A stretch of 30,540 nucleotides of DNA from a virus: IMG/VR virus record IMGVR_UViG_3300043772_000601, positions 1-30,540 of that record; one strand, 5' to 3'. The notes beneath the pieces were generated by a model, which searched no databases, was not told the origin of the DNA, and saw only the letters and a list, made by a program, of their open reading frames with translations. Both the position numbers and the translations under genes were made by a program. Of the stretch, positions 7,866-13,795 are shown one piece after another. Position 1 is the stretch's first letter. The number at the start of each line of letters is the position of its first letter.

Positions 7866-7893
7866 GGCGACCTGCTCCTTTGATAATCCTCAT
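7858..7893 (-). CDS. 11-codon mini-ORF at the deaminase 5' end
   Basis: An ATG at 7893 preceded by AGGAG (4-5 bases) opens an 11-codon frame (MRIIKGAGRRI) that ends at TAA 7860-7858. It is the only well-placed start between the SLOG-like gene and the deaminase. It lies one reading frame away from the deaminase N-terminal helix. It may be the true deaminase start joined by a +1 shift, a coupled leader peptide, or the mark of an indel in this copy or the assembly. Confidence 0.4.
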   Translation of the reverse strand: MRIIKGAGRRI

Positions 7894-7900
7894 GATTCTC

Positions 7901-8269
7901 CTATACCTTATAGATACTTACAGGAATATTATTATTCTCTGCCTCAGAAATTACTACATCAAAAATTTCTGAACGATCACTCTTCGTTGATAAATATACT
8001 ACACTATCTAGATCATACTTGTCAAAGTTTTCTGCAACATCATTCTTTAAAACTCGGTAGAACCTGGACTTGATTCCTTTTTGCTTAAAGAATCCTTCAG
8101 TCTTATTAACGAATTCAGCAGCGAATTGATTAATTTTATATGGACCCGCAGTATAAATCTCTAATTTATTATCTTGATTAGAAACATTTTGGTCAATGGC
8201 AACTACCACTGCTCGGGTAAAAGTATCATAATCGGAAAACTTTGTATTTCCGTAAACAAGAATTTTCAT
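7901..8269 (-). CDS. SLOG/DUF2493-like Rossmann-fold protein
   Basis: This 122-residue protein begins MKILVYGNTKFSDYDTFTRAV and continues with LEIYTAGPYKINQFAAEF and a helix ending in KGIKSRFYRV. This strand, then T/S-rich loop, helix and second strand with a glycine turn resembles the small YspA/DUF2493 branch of the SLOG nucleotide-binding superfamily. The usual GSR loop is replaced by GNT. SLOG proteins bind nucleotides or nucleotide-derived signals, and the precise ligand is unknown here. Confidence is moderate because only the fold-level pattern is visible. Confidence 0.55.
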   Translation of the reverse strand: MKILVYGNTKFSDYDTFTRAVVVAIDQNVSNQDNKLEIYTAGPYKINQFAAEFVNKTEGFFKQKGIKSRFYRVLKNDVAENFDKYDLDSVVYLSTKSDRSEIFDVVISEAENNNIPVSIYKV

Positions 8270-8277
8270 TTTATTCC

Positions 8278-8772
8278 TTAATAAATATCTCTAAAGGGAC
8301 CATCTATAATCCACTCGTCTTCATCTATGTTAATAATATTAATTGAATCGCCTATAAATGTCAAGTAACTTAGTGAAGGAGTGTGAATTACTACTGATGC
8401 TGTCTGTGGCTCTATGGTAATGCTACCATTCCCTGCCCTTACTATTCTAATTTGAGTTCCTAGTCTATATGGATAGTTTTTATGGTATCCAATAATAAAC
8501 TCAGACGGGGAGGCAGACTTTGCATAAACTGTAGAGTTATCAAAACTTTCATCTAAAGTAGCAGAAAAAGATACTGTGGAATTATCTCCAACTAATTTAC
8601 TTATATTTCCAGTATGAGTTAAATGATTATTCTCATCTAATAGAGTGACCCAAACACCCTGTGAGTGTAGCCTTAACGTTGAACTAGAAGAATTAAAATA
8701 AATATCTCCTTCATTATTAATGATAGGATCATTTGTTAGATCTGCTGGATTTATTGGAGATACAAATTTCAT
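8278..8772 (-). CDS. Putative phage structural protein (tail or decoration type)
   Basis: This 164-residue protein begins MKFVSPINPADLTNDPIINN and has GDIYFNSSSSTLRLHSQGVWVTL. The 'small item shown in a given frame, then W' pattern is common in phage tail-fibre and appendage proteins. The rest is beta-rich with few charges. I use the ATG at 8772 (ATGA overlap with the upstream stop) rather than a TTG at 8790. A virion role is inferred from composition. Confidence 0.55.
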   Translation of the reverse strand: MKFVSPINPADLTNDPIINNEGDIYFNSSSSTLRLHSQGVWVTLLDENNHLTHTGNISKLVGDNSTVSFSATLDESFDNSTVYAKSASPSEFIIGYHKNYPYRLGTQIRIVRAGNGSITIEPQTASVVIHTPSLSYLTFIGDSINIINIDEDEWIIDGPFRDIY

Positions 8773-9248
8773 ATAAATCTGCCGCCCCAAAGATTTTTAT
8801 CTACATTTACATATCCTGGTGGAATGGCTGCCAATCTACATTTACCCATCTCTTGAATTTCATAAGAAAGTATCTTACATCCAAGACCGCCATCCTCTTT
8901 TTCAAAATGTAAAGAGCAGTTGCCACACATAACCCCAATGGATGCATCTTTATTTTGGGCTGGAGGTTCATATCCAATCCAAATGCCTGTACTTTCGTCA
9001 TCTAGAGACCCATACTTTTCTGCTAAAGCAACTAAAGAGTCATGGAACTCTTTTTCTGGTTCAGACAACTGCTCGTATAAATCTTCCATTTTAGTCATTT
9101 TTTTAGACTGTGCTTCTGCTGCATACAGGGCACGTTGCTGCTGAATAGCAGCATTACGAGAAGGGTGTGTGCCATGCACTCGCCCACTTGGACTTACAAC
9201 AGAATATCCAGATTTACCACGATAGTTTTGCCTAATATCATACGGCAT
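8769..9248 (-). CDS. Two-part phage protein: N-terminal basic repeat-like segment and C-terminal Cys cluster
   Basis: This 159-residue protein has two parts. The first 45 residues (YRGKSGYSVVSPSGRVHGTHPS, then a helix with AAIQQQRALYAAE) resemble a short module often seen at the ends of actinophage proteins. The C-terminal half has four cysteines (MCGNC, GC, KC) followed by RLAAIPPGYVN, a likely metal site. A helix at 52-80 joins them. A strong ribosome binding site (GGGAGG) precedes the ATG. I do not know its function; the gene position suggests a virion-associated protein. Confidence 0.6.
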   Translation of the reverse strand: MPYDIRQNYRGKSGYSVVSPSGRVHGTHPSRNAAIQQQRALYAAEAQSKKMTKMEDLYEQLSEPEKEFHDSLVALAEKYGSLDDESTGIWIGYEPPAQNKDASIGVMCGNCSLHFEKEDGGLGCKILSYEIQEMGKCRLAAIPPGYVNVDKNLWGGRFI

Positions 9249-9279
9249 AAATCAGCCTCCCAAGCATTTATTAAATCTA

Positions 9280-10437
9280 TTATACCTTAAGAAGAGAAAT
9301 TTTCTTATTTTTTTCGGCTTGTGCTTTCATATGAATAAGTTCTATTGCCTCAGACCACTGATATTTGACTGTAAAAATATTAAAGTTCTGTGTGGCAATT
9401 TTAAAGTTGTTCTGCCTTTCCTCTTCTCTAACTTCTGGATCAAGCAACTGCTTTAGATGTTTAAGCCAATCTTTATTTGACTTAGCAATTCTTCCAACCC
9501 CCATATCTGCTAAGTCTCTATACTCTTGGGTATCTGATGCAACAAAGGGTATGCCAGATAGAGCATATTCAAGACCTTTTAGATTACTCTTAGCCTCATT
9601 AAACTGATTCGGATTCAACGGTACTATGCCAATATCTATTGGCATAAAAACATTAGCATAATACTCTGGCCTTGAGCCAGTGAACCCAGTGACTCTTTCA
9701 GGGTCGATATTGAGGGCTTCCGCGATCCATTTTGGTCTATCTAGCATAATACCCGTATGATGAAAATTTAAACCATACTTTTCAATAGTGGTTTTAATGG
9801 GTCCAGAGACATGCTTTAAATCATCTACTCGCCACATCATAATGCCTACCCAACCAATAGTAGGCTTAAATCCAGCAGTATCTAATCTATAAATAAAAGT
9901 TTGTGGGTCTAAAGAGTTTTTTACTCTATATACTGTATCGTTATACTGAAGCATTCTTTGCTCTAAGAATTTAGTGCTAGCAATAATTCCGTCTGCAACT
10001 GAATATGTTGATATTAGATGCTCTCTATTATTATCTGGATTTCTAATAGGATCGGTAGTAATAAATGCTAAATTATCCTCTGGAAGTTTCTCAAAGTGAT
10101 CGTCTGTGTCAATAATTACAGTTTGACCATACGACTTAGCAAGTTCAATATACTTAACTGCATCTTTATGCATAAAAAGTTTTAGAACTACTACATCTAG
10201 TTTATCAAAAGCCCATGAGTATTCTTTGATTACTGATCTATGCTTTGCTTTTAACCGTTCGATAGGTTTTACTGCGACAAAACCTTCTCCATCTTTCCAG
10301 CCAATTTCACCTACCATAACTTCATGACCTATTTTATTTAGGTGTAGCCCTGGAATCATCATTCTGACATTAGTACAACCTCCAGGCTGACCTTCTAAAT
10401 GATCTCCCCAGTCAGTAGATAGTAATCCTATTCTCAT
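9280..10437 (-). CDS. GT-B fold glycosyltransferase (GT4-like)
   Basis: The start is placed at the second of two adjacent ATGs (MRIGLLSTDWGDHLEG); the first is at 10440. The 385-residue protein has an N-terminal GG loop, GQPGGCTNVRMMIPG, of GT-B enzymes, and a C-terminal donor-site region with NEAKSNLKGLEYALSGIPFVAS and then TQEYRDL, the E-x7-E-like region of GT4. Donor and acceptor are unknown. It has no signal peptide. It stands apart from the sugar operon at 1-6411, separated by structural-looking genes, so it may act on a virion protein or on a cell-surface glycan. Confidence 0.8.
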   Translation of the reverse strand: MRIGLLSTDWGDHLEGQPGGCTNVRMMIPGLHLNKIGHEVMVGEIGWKDGEGFVAVKPIERLKAKHRSVIKEYSWAFDKLDVVVLKLFMHKDAVKYIELAKSYGQTVIIDTDDHFEKLPEDNLAFITTDPIRNPDNNREHLISTYSVADGIIASTKFLEQRMLQYNDTVYRVKNSLDPQTFIYRLDTAGFKPTIGWVGIMMWRVDDLKHVSGPIKTTIEKYGLNFHHTGIMLDRPKWIAEALNIDPERVTGFTGSRPEYYANVFMPIDIGIVPLNPNQFNEAKSNLKGLEYALSGIPFVASDTQEYRDLADMGVGRIAKSNKDWLKHLKQLLDPEVREEERQNNFKIATQNFNIFTVKYQWSEAIELIHMKAQAEKNKKISLLKV

Positions 10438-10456
10438 CATTCTCCATTAGTTGTGA

Positions 10457-10503
10457 TGTGGCGGGGGTGTTGCCGCACATTTTATTGTGTTTCCCCCGCC
10501 ACA
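10457..10503. repeat. Large hairpin in intergenic gap
   Basis: The 78-base gap between the lysozyme-like gene and the GT4-like gene holds a perfect 11-bp inverted repeat, TGTGGCGGGGG and CCCCCGCCACA, with a 25-base interior that can form a second 4-bp stem (CACA/TGTG). It is GC-rich in an AT-rich genome. There is no T-run on either side, so it does not look like a standard intrinsic terminator; it may stabilise mRNA ends or attenuate read-through. Confidence 0.6.
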
Positions 10504-10518
10504 CCGACTATCTATAAA

Positions 10519-11139
10519 TTATACCTTTTTTGGAGTGCATTTACCAGGAAACAGCGACCATCCAGTATTAAAGGGTGCAATAACCCATGAATAAGTCAGG
10601 CTAGATCCCCATAGGGAGTAATACATTCCTGCATTCTCGTACCATGAATCATTCTTAAACGAATAACCGTATCCCCAATTATGCATTCCATCATTCAAAA
10701 AGTGCTTTCTAACAATTTCTGATTGTTTTTTCTTGTCTAGCATATTATCTCTAGACCACCAGGATCTTCCTGACCAAGCACTCGTTTGAATTTGCCAAGT
10801 ACCCAGGGCACCTGAATACCATAAACTTGACTCATCAAGTGCCTGATGCTTTGATTCACGCCAGGTAATTGCCCAGGCTCCTCTAAGCATCCCAGGTCTA
10901 TTAAAACCTGCTTTAAACAGAATCTTTGCCTGCTTATCATTACATTTAGACGGCAGCGACCAGTTTCTATCTGTTACTGCCTTTCTTTCTAATGCGTCAG
11001 CGGTGGCAAAGTTTCCTATACCTTCCGCCAAGGGCGCAGACTTAGCATACGCCATGCTTGGTGCAGCAATAAAAGTAATTGCCAAAACTGCAGCGGCAAT
11101 CCAATCTACTGCCAAACCAATTTGGTTTTTTGTCGTCAT
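10519..11139 (-). CDS. Exported lysozyme/transglycosylase-like lytic enzyme
   Basis: From the ATG at 11139 (AAGGAGGT ribosome binding site 4 bases upstream) this is a 206-residue protein. It has a typical Sec signal peptide: a hydrophobic stretch WIAAAVLAITFIAAPSMAYA ending in an AYA cleavage site. The mature part has AWAITWRESKHQALDESS, where the glutamate is the likely acid, and SGALGTWQIQTSAWSG, the usual lysozyme/SLT-like pairing. It would cut peptidoglycan outside the membrane. It may serve lysis, or DNA entry if packaged. No separate holin was recognised. The catalytic glutamate is assigned by pattern only. Confidence 0.72.
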   Translation of the reverse strand: MTTKNQIGLAVDWIAAAVLAITFIAAPSMAYAKSAPLAEGIGNFATADALERKAVTDRNWSLPSKCNDKQAKILFKAGFNRPGMLRGAWAITWRESKHQALDESSLWYSGALGTWQIQTSAWSGRSWWSRDNMLDKKKQSEIVRKHFLNDGMHNWGYGYSFKNDSWYENAGMYYSLWGSSLTYSWVIAPFNTGWSLFPGKCTPKKV

Positions 11140-11189
11140 ATTGACCTCCTTGGGCGGCAACATCTATTTATTCTACAGCATAAAAATAA

Positions 11190-11294
11190 TTACCAATTAA
11201 TTATTTCTAGCATGTTATTGTACATATTAATATGTGGCTTTAATGCATAGCCGTTATCAGTTTTTACTAAACAGTAAAAAGTAAAGTATTTCAT
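11190..11294 (-). CDS. Possible 34-residue peptide coupled to the lipoprotein gene
   Basis: An ATG overlaps the lipoprotein stop (TAATG at 11296-11292) and opens 34 codons, beginning MKYFTFYCLVKTDNGY and ending LEIINW. The overlap is the same kind used by real gene pairs in this window. There is no strong ribosome binding site and no recognised motif. The same stretch contains two palindromes: TTTTTACT/AGTAAAAA at 11261-11280 and ACATATTAATATGT at 11222-11235. It could be non-coding regulatory sequence instead. Confidence 0.45.
   Translation of the reverse strand: MKYFTFYCLVKTDNGYALKPHINMYNNMLEIINW
11261..11280. repeat. Short AT-rich inverted repeat
   Basis: TTTTTACT and AGTAAAAA form a perfect 8-bp inverted repeat with a 4-base loop, just downstream of the lipoprotein stop. 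As RNA it would be a weak A/T-rich hairpin. It could be part of a terminator or an operator, but it also lies within the possible 34-codon ORF. Confidence 0.35.
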
Positions 11295-11686
11295 TAGAAA
11301 GTTGATGACTCACAGAGATAATTTTTAGCCCCAACAATTAGAGCCGCCCCAAACTTTGCGCCATCATCATTGTCCATATCATTATTTACAAGAGCCTGTG
11401 CCAGAACATAAGTAATTTCATCCTCTGACAAACCTCCAGCAAAACCTTCACAAATAGTTTGCCCTAAACTAAAAATATCAGACTCTTCGGCAATCTGACC
11501 ATAGATACCACCATTGTCCCTAATAAAATCAACAAACTTCTGTGAGTTAGTAACAACACCATCATCTGTATTAAGTGGTGCAGGAGCCTGCTCTGTAATA
11601 GTTACAGTTGGAGTTGGTTCCGACTGTGACGTACATCCAACTAGTGCCACCATAGAAATAGTGGCGGCTACAATAATCTTCTTCAT
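11294..11686 (-). CDS. Lipoprotein with a DUF732-like domain
   Basis: This 130-residue protein has a lipobox ending in LVGC with the lipidated cysteine at 18, after a short basic and hydrophobic signal. A Ser/Pro/Thr-rich linker follows. The remainder, from KFVDFIRDNGGIYG to TICEGFAGGLSEDE and then KNYLC, matches the DUF732 layout of actinobacterial exported proteins, with two cysteines that could pair. The gene has an AAAGGA ribosome binding site. It would sit on the host's membrane. Phage lipoproteins can block superinfection; that role here is inference. Confidence 0.7.
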   Translation of the reverse strand: MKKIIVAATISMVALVGCTSQSEPTPTVTITEQAPAPLNTDDGVVTNSQKFVDFIRDNGGIYGQIAEESDIFSLGQTICEGFAGGLSEDEITYVLAQALVNNDMDNDDGAKFGAALIVGAKNYLCESSTF

Positions 11687-11711
11687 ATTAATCCTTTTCT
11701 ATAAATGACTT

Positions 11712-11744
11712 GCCCACGACACTAATAATACAGTAGTCGTGGGC
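11712..11744. terminator. Possible terminator or attenuator hairpin
   Basis: GCCCACGAC (11712-11720) and GTCGTGGGC (11736-11744) form a perfect 9-bp GC-rich stem; inner bases can extend it with a bulge. It lies between the 52-residue gene stop (11758) and the lipoprotein ribosome binding site. The run after it on the transcribed strand (AAGTCATTTATAG) is only partly U-rich, so termination would be weak. Confidence 0.45.
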
Positions 11745-11757
11745 TGGGTGTCAATGA

Positions 11758-11916
11758 TTATGCTTGACGGGCAAAGATTGCATCAATCTCTGCAACATGG
11801 GACGGGCCAAATCGTGAAGCCTCGCTTCTTGCTCTGTCCCATTCACTCTGAAGTTTATAGTTGCTTGTGGCATCTGTTCTAAATACTTCTGAGAAAAAAT
11901 GTGCAAACGCTCTCAT
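11758..11916 (-). CDS. Small protein, 52 residues, unknown
   Basis: The ATG at 11916 follows AAGGAGG by 6 bases, one of the best ribosome binding sites in the window, and is preceded by a sigma70-like promoter. The product, from MRAFAHFFSEVFR to AEIDAIFARQA, is helical and charged, with RSEASRFGPSHVAEI in the second half. I have seen similar phage and bacterial microproteins but cannot name the family. Its own promoter suggests it is expressed independently. Confidence 0.75.
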   Translation of the reverse strand: MRAFAHFFSEVFRTDATSNYKLQSEWDRARSEASRFGPSHVAEIDAIFARQA

Positions 11917-11944
11917 AATATCCTCCTTGTGGGTTGATACTTTA

Positions 11945-11973
11945 ATCTTATCAGGGTAACTCTAAGAGGTCAA
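11945..11973 (-). promoter_or_regulatory. Sigma70-like promoter upstream of the 52-residue gene
   Basis: On the minus strand TTGACC (-35, 11968-11973) and TAAGAT (-10, 11945-11950) are spaced by exactly 17 bases. Transcription would start near 11938, about 20 bases before the ATG at 11916. It is the clearest canonical promoter I found and could drive the 52-residue gene, the lipoprotein, the lysozyme and perhaps genes further left. Confidence 0.6.
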
Positions 11974-11999
11974 ATTTAAAAGGCTTTTTGTGACCAGCC

Positions 12000-12167
12000 T
12001 CACTCATCATAGTCCCATCGAATAATCATCATTGCATATCTTAACCCCTGTCTAAACCACTCTGCTTCTGAAGAATAATCTTCTGCAAAAGGAGTTTCGA
12101 TACATTCTTCTATTTGATCTGAGAATCTATCTCGCCAATATTTTTGGCATTCATCATCGCTATGCAT
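12000..12167 (-). CDS. Small acidic protein, 55 residues, unknown
   Basis: An ATG at 12167 opens 55 codons ending in a TGA at 12000, immediately after the tRNA-Asn. The product, from MHSDDECQKYWRDRFSDQ to MIIRWDYDE, is acidic, rich in aromatic and charged residues and has two cysteines. The ribosome binding site is weak; GTGGAA just upstream could serve, or an in-frame GTG at 12173. No known motif. Confidence 0.5.
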   Translation of the reverse strand: MHSDDECQKYWRDRFSDQIEECIETPFAEDYSSEAEWFRQGLRYAMMIIRWDYDE

Positions 12168-12174
12168 TTCCACG

Positions 12175-12246
12175 CTGGCATGGTAGGATTCGAACCTACA
12201 ACCTATCGGTTAACAGCCGATTGCGCTGCCGTTGCGCCACATGCCA
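12175..12246 (-). tRNA. tRNA-Asn (anticodon GTT)
   Basis: A full cloverleaf can be drawn on the minus strand. The acceptor stem is TGGCATG/CATGCCA (7 bp). The D-arm is GCGCAACGGCAGCGC. The anticodon stem-loop is ATCGG CTGTTAA CCGAT with anticodon GTT, and the T-arm contains GGTTCGAATCC. No CCA is encoded. Phage tRNAs usually supplement the host pool; asparagine codons are common in this AT-rich genome. Confidence 0.93.
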
Positions 12247-12258
12247 CTGCTTAAAACG

Positions 12259-12329
12259 CTGGAGAATCAGGGGTCGAACCTAAACTAAATGTTCCAAAGA
12301 CATTTGTGCTGCCATTACACCATTCTCCA
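12259..12329 (-). tRNA. tRNA-Gln (anticodon TTG)
   Basis: The acceptor stem is TGGAGAA/TTCTCCA and the D-arm is GTGTAATGGCAGCAC. The anticodon stem-loop is AATGT CTTTGGA ACATT, giving anticodon TTG (reads CAA), as is typical of Gln tRNAs that begin with T. The T-arm contains GGTTCGACC with one G-T pair. CCA is not encoded. It sits 12 bases from tRNA-Asn, and the two are likely processed from one transcript. Confidence 0.9.
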
Positions 12330-12332
12330 TAA

Positions 12333-12434
12333 CCGATGTGCCAACGGGTAACTACACCATCCCAAGGTTTTCTGCACGTTTGACTAACTTCATGCTGGTA
12401 TCAACCGCGTAACTCGGCATTGCTGGCACATCGG
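12333..12434 (-). ncRNA. Paired-end structured element beside the tRNAs (putative)
   Basis: A perfect 11-bp inverted repeat, CCGATGTGCCA (12333-12343) and TGGCACATCGG (12424-12434), encloses 80 bases between tRNA-Gln and the next gene. The enclosed minus-strand sequence includes ATGGTGTAGTTACCCG, which resembles a tRNA D-arm, but no complete cloverleaf, CCA or T-loop could be drawn. It also has a 22-codon frame with no ribosome binding site. It could be a decayed tRNA, an RNA of another class or a processing hairpin. Confidence 0.45.
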
Positions 12435-12437
12435 AGT

Positions 12438-12797
12438 CTATTTAGTTATATCAAACGGGGTGCCTTCCCACATCTTCTTCATTCTATTAACGATTGCTCT
12501 TGACCAGGAATATCCTGCGTCACCGCCCCAGGCATCCCACATGATCTTTCCATTTGATGGATAGCCTTCTTCACCAGGAGAGAATCCCTTTCCCTGCTTA
12601 TCTACTTCATGTCTAGAGAAATAAGAGTACATTCTCTTAACTGTGTCTAATGAAAGGGATTCCTTTCTTGCCAGTTGTCCCGCCCGTGTCCATCCAACAG
12701 ATGTTCCTGCGCCTTTAGCCTTGCCTTCTTCTTTCCACTTCAATGCTCGTTTCGCATTTGATGACATAGCATCAGTGGGTGTGTACGTTTCAGCCAT
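12438..12797 (-). CDS. Conserved phage protein of unknown function
   Basis: This 119-residue protein contains segments I recognise as recurring in phage genomes but cannot assign: SSNAKRALKWKEEGKAKG, then TSVGWTRAGQLARKESLSLD, VKRMYSYFSRHEVDKQ and MWDAWGGDAGYSW. It is basic and helical with several tryptophans and no metal motif. The ATG overlaps the upstream zinc-protein stop by 8 bases. Confidence 0.7.
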   Translation of the reverse strand: MAETYTPTDAMSSNAKRALKWKEEGKAKGAGTSVGWTRAGQLARKESLSLDTVKRMYSYFSRHEVDKQGKGFSPGEEGYPSNGKIMWDAWGGDAGYSWSRAIVNRMKKMWEGTPFDITK

Positions 12798-12921
12798 TTA
12801 TTTTTCTCCACATCCAAAAACTAATATAATATGCATGGAAGTGTTTATGGCAAACTTCTGTTTTGAAGTTATCTCTTTCTCCCCGCCATTCTGCGGGGCT
12901 ACCACAAAATTTACATTCCAT
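12790..12921 (-). CDS. Small zinc-ribbon-like protein, 43 residues
   Basis: The frame begins MECKFCGSPAEWRGER and has CHKHFH later, so CxxC and CxxH could hold zinc. It ends in an aromatic-rich YYISFWMWRKI. It overlaps the next gene's start by 8 bases and begins 7 bases after the upstream methyltransferase stop, so it fits the tight operon pattern. No strong ribosome binding site is seen, so coupling is likely. Confidence 0.62.
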   Translation of the reverse strand: MECKFCGSPAEWRGERDNFKTEVCHKHFHAYYISFWMWRKING

Positions 12922-12927
12922 GACCAA

Positions 12928-13470
12928 TTATAGCATTCCAAGTTTTGTCGCGTAATCATACATCATAATTCCACTTGCGACACTAACATTTAGACTACGA
13001 ACACTTCCAAGTTGTGGGATCATCACAACATCGTCTGCCATTCCAAGACCCATGGGGCTAACGCCCCTCGCCTCTTCACCAAAGATCATGAAGGTGTCTG
13101 GCCTCCACTCGTATTGAGTGACTGGAATAGCCCCAGGTACATTATCCACTGCTACCCACCGCATATCTCTAATATGAGGCTCATTAAGATAAATATGATC
13201 TAGTGATGGAGCATATTTAAGATGAACATAGTTTTGAGTACCTACTGCACCACGGCGATCCCATCTTTTATTACCAATGATCCATGACTCTTTTGCTAGA
13301 AAAGCGTTACTGTTGCGAATTCCAGATGCTTTATTAAAATCACCAGAAATATTCTCAAACCCTACAACAAATGGAAGTCGGCGGGTATCAAGATCTGCTT
13401 TAATTTGATCATTCTCCCACTCCTTGTAATAGTCGATAACGTTCCTAGAGTTCTGTCCACTCTCCACCAT
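12928..13470 (-). CDS. SpoU/TrmH-type RNA 2'-O-methyltransferase
   Basis: This 180-residue protein has the knot-fold (SPOUT) motifs: motif 1 around NKASGIRNSNAF (46-57), motif 2 MIFGEEARGVS (128-138) and motif 3 IPQLGSVRSLNVSVASGI (151-168). These bind SAM in a trefoil knot and methylate the 2'-OH of a ribose in tRNA or rRNA. It most resembles the TrmH/TrmL group. The start ATG at 13470 follows AGGAG by 6 bases. It is a few hundred bases from two phage tRNAs, which suggests tRNA modification, but the target is unknown. Confidence 0.85.
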   Translation of the reverse strand: MVESGQNSRNVIDYYKEWENDQIKADLDTRRLPFVVGFENISGDFNKASGIRNSNAFLAKESWIIGNKRWDRRGAVGTQNYVHLKYAPSLDHIYLNEPHIRDMRWVAVDNVPGAIPVTQYEWRPDTFMIFGEEARGVSPMGLGMADDVVMIPQLGSVRSLNVSVASGIMMYDYATKLGML

Positions 13471-13795
13471 AATATGCTCCTGTGCTGTAGATAAGATACA
13501 TCATTGATTTTTCATCTTCTGTTAAATCTTCTGAGTCAACCCAGACTTCTGATTTATCTGTTAGATAAACAAAAGCATTTCCTTCCTCATCCATCTTTAA
13601 ATCTATGTATCCCTTAAACCATATAGAATTTAAAATGTCTGAATCCATTTTTTTCATATCGGCTAAGAGTTCTTTTTGTTCTTCATAAAACTTTTTAGTA
13701 ATTTTATATACTGGATCTCCTACAGGATTATATCCTACTACTTCAATGTACCCTTTTTCTAGAAAAATTTCTATGAGTTCTTCATTCATATCCAT
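13445..13795 (-). CDS. Unknown protein following large terminase
   Basis: This 116-residue acidic protein starts right at the terminase stop; a second ATG is six bases on. The N-terminal part (LIEIFLEKGYIEVVGYNPVGDPVYKIT) looks like a small winged-helix-type unit, followed by a helix EEQKELLADM and beta strands. No family is recognised. The position next to packaging genes suggests a packaging or head role, by context only. Confidence 0.6.
   Translation of the reverse strand: MDMNEELIEIFLEKGYIEVVGYNPVGDPVYKITKKFYEEQKELLADMKKMDSDILNSIWFKGYIDLKMDEEGNAFVYLTDKSEVWVDSEDLTEDEKSMMYLIYSTGAYYGGEWTEL

Noticed and set aside
10441-10518. A 22-31 codon frame through the hairpin before the GT4-like gene
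   Set aside because: No ribosome binding site, the peptide has no coherent pattern, and the sequence is explained by the GC-rich stem.
12330-12380. A third tRNA next to tRNA-Gln
   Set aside because: A D-arm-like stretch exists, but no matching acceptor stem, anticodon stem or T-loop could be paired before tRNA-Gln begins.
12346-12414. 22-codon frame within the paired-end element
   Set aside because: No ribosome binding site, and the surrounding inverted repeat suggests RNA structure rather than coding.
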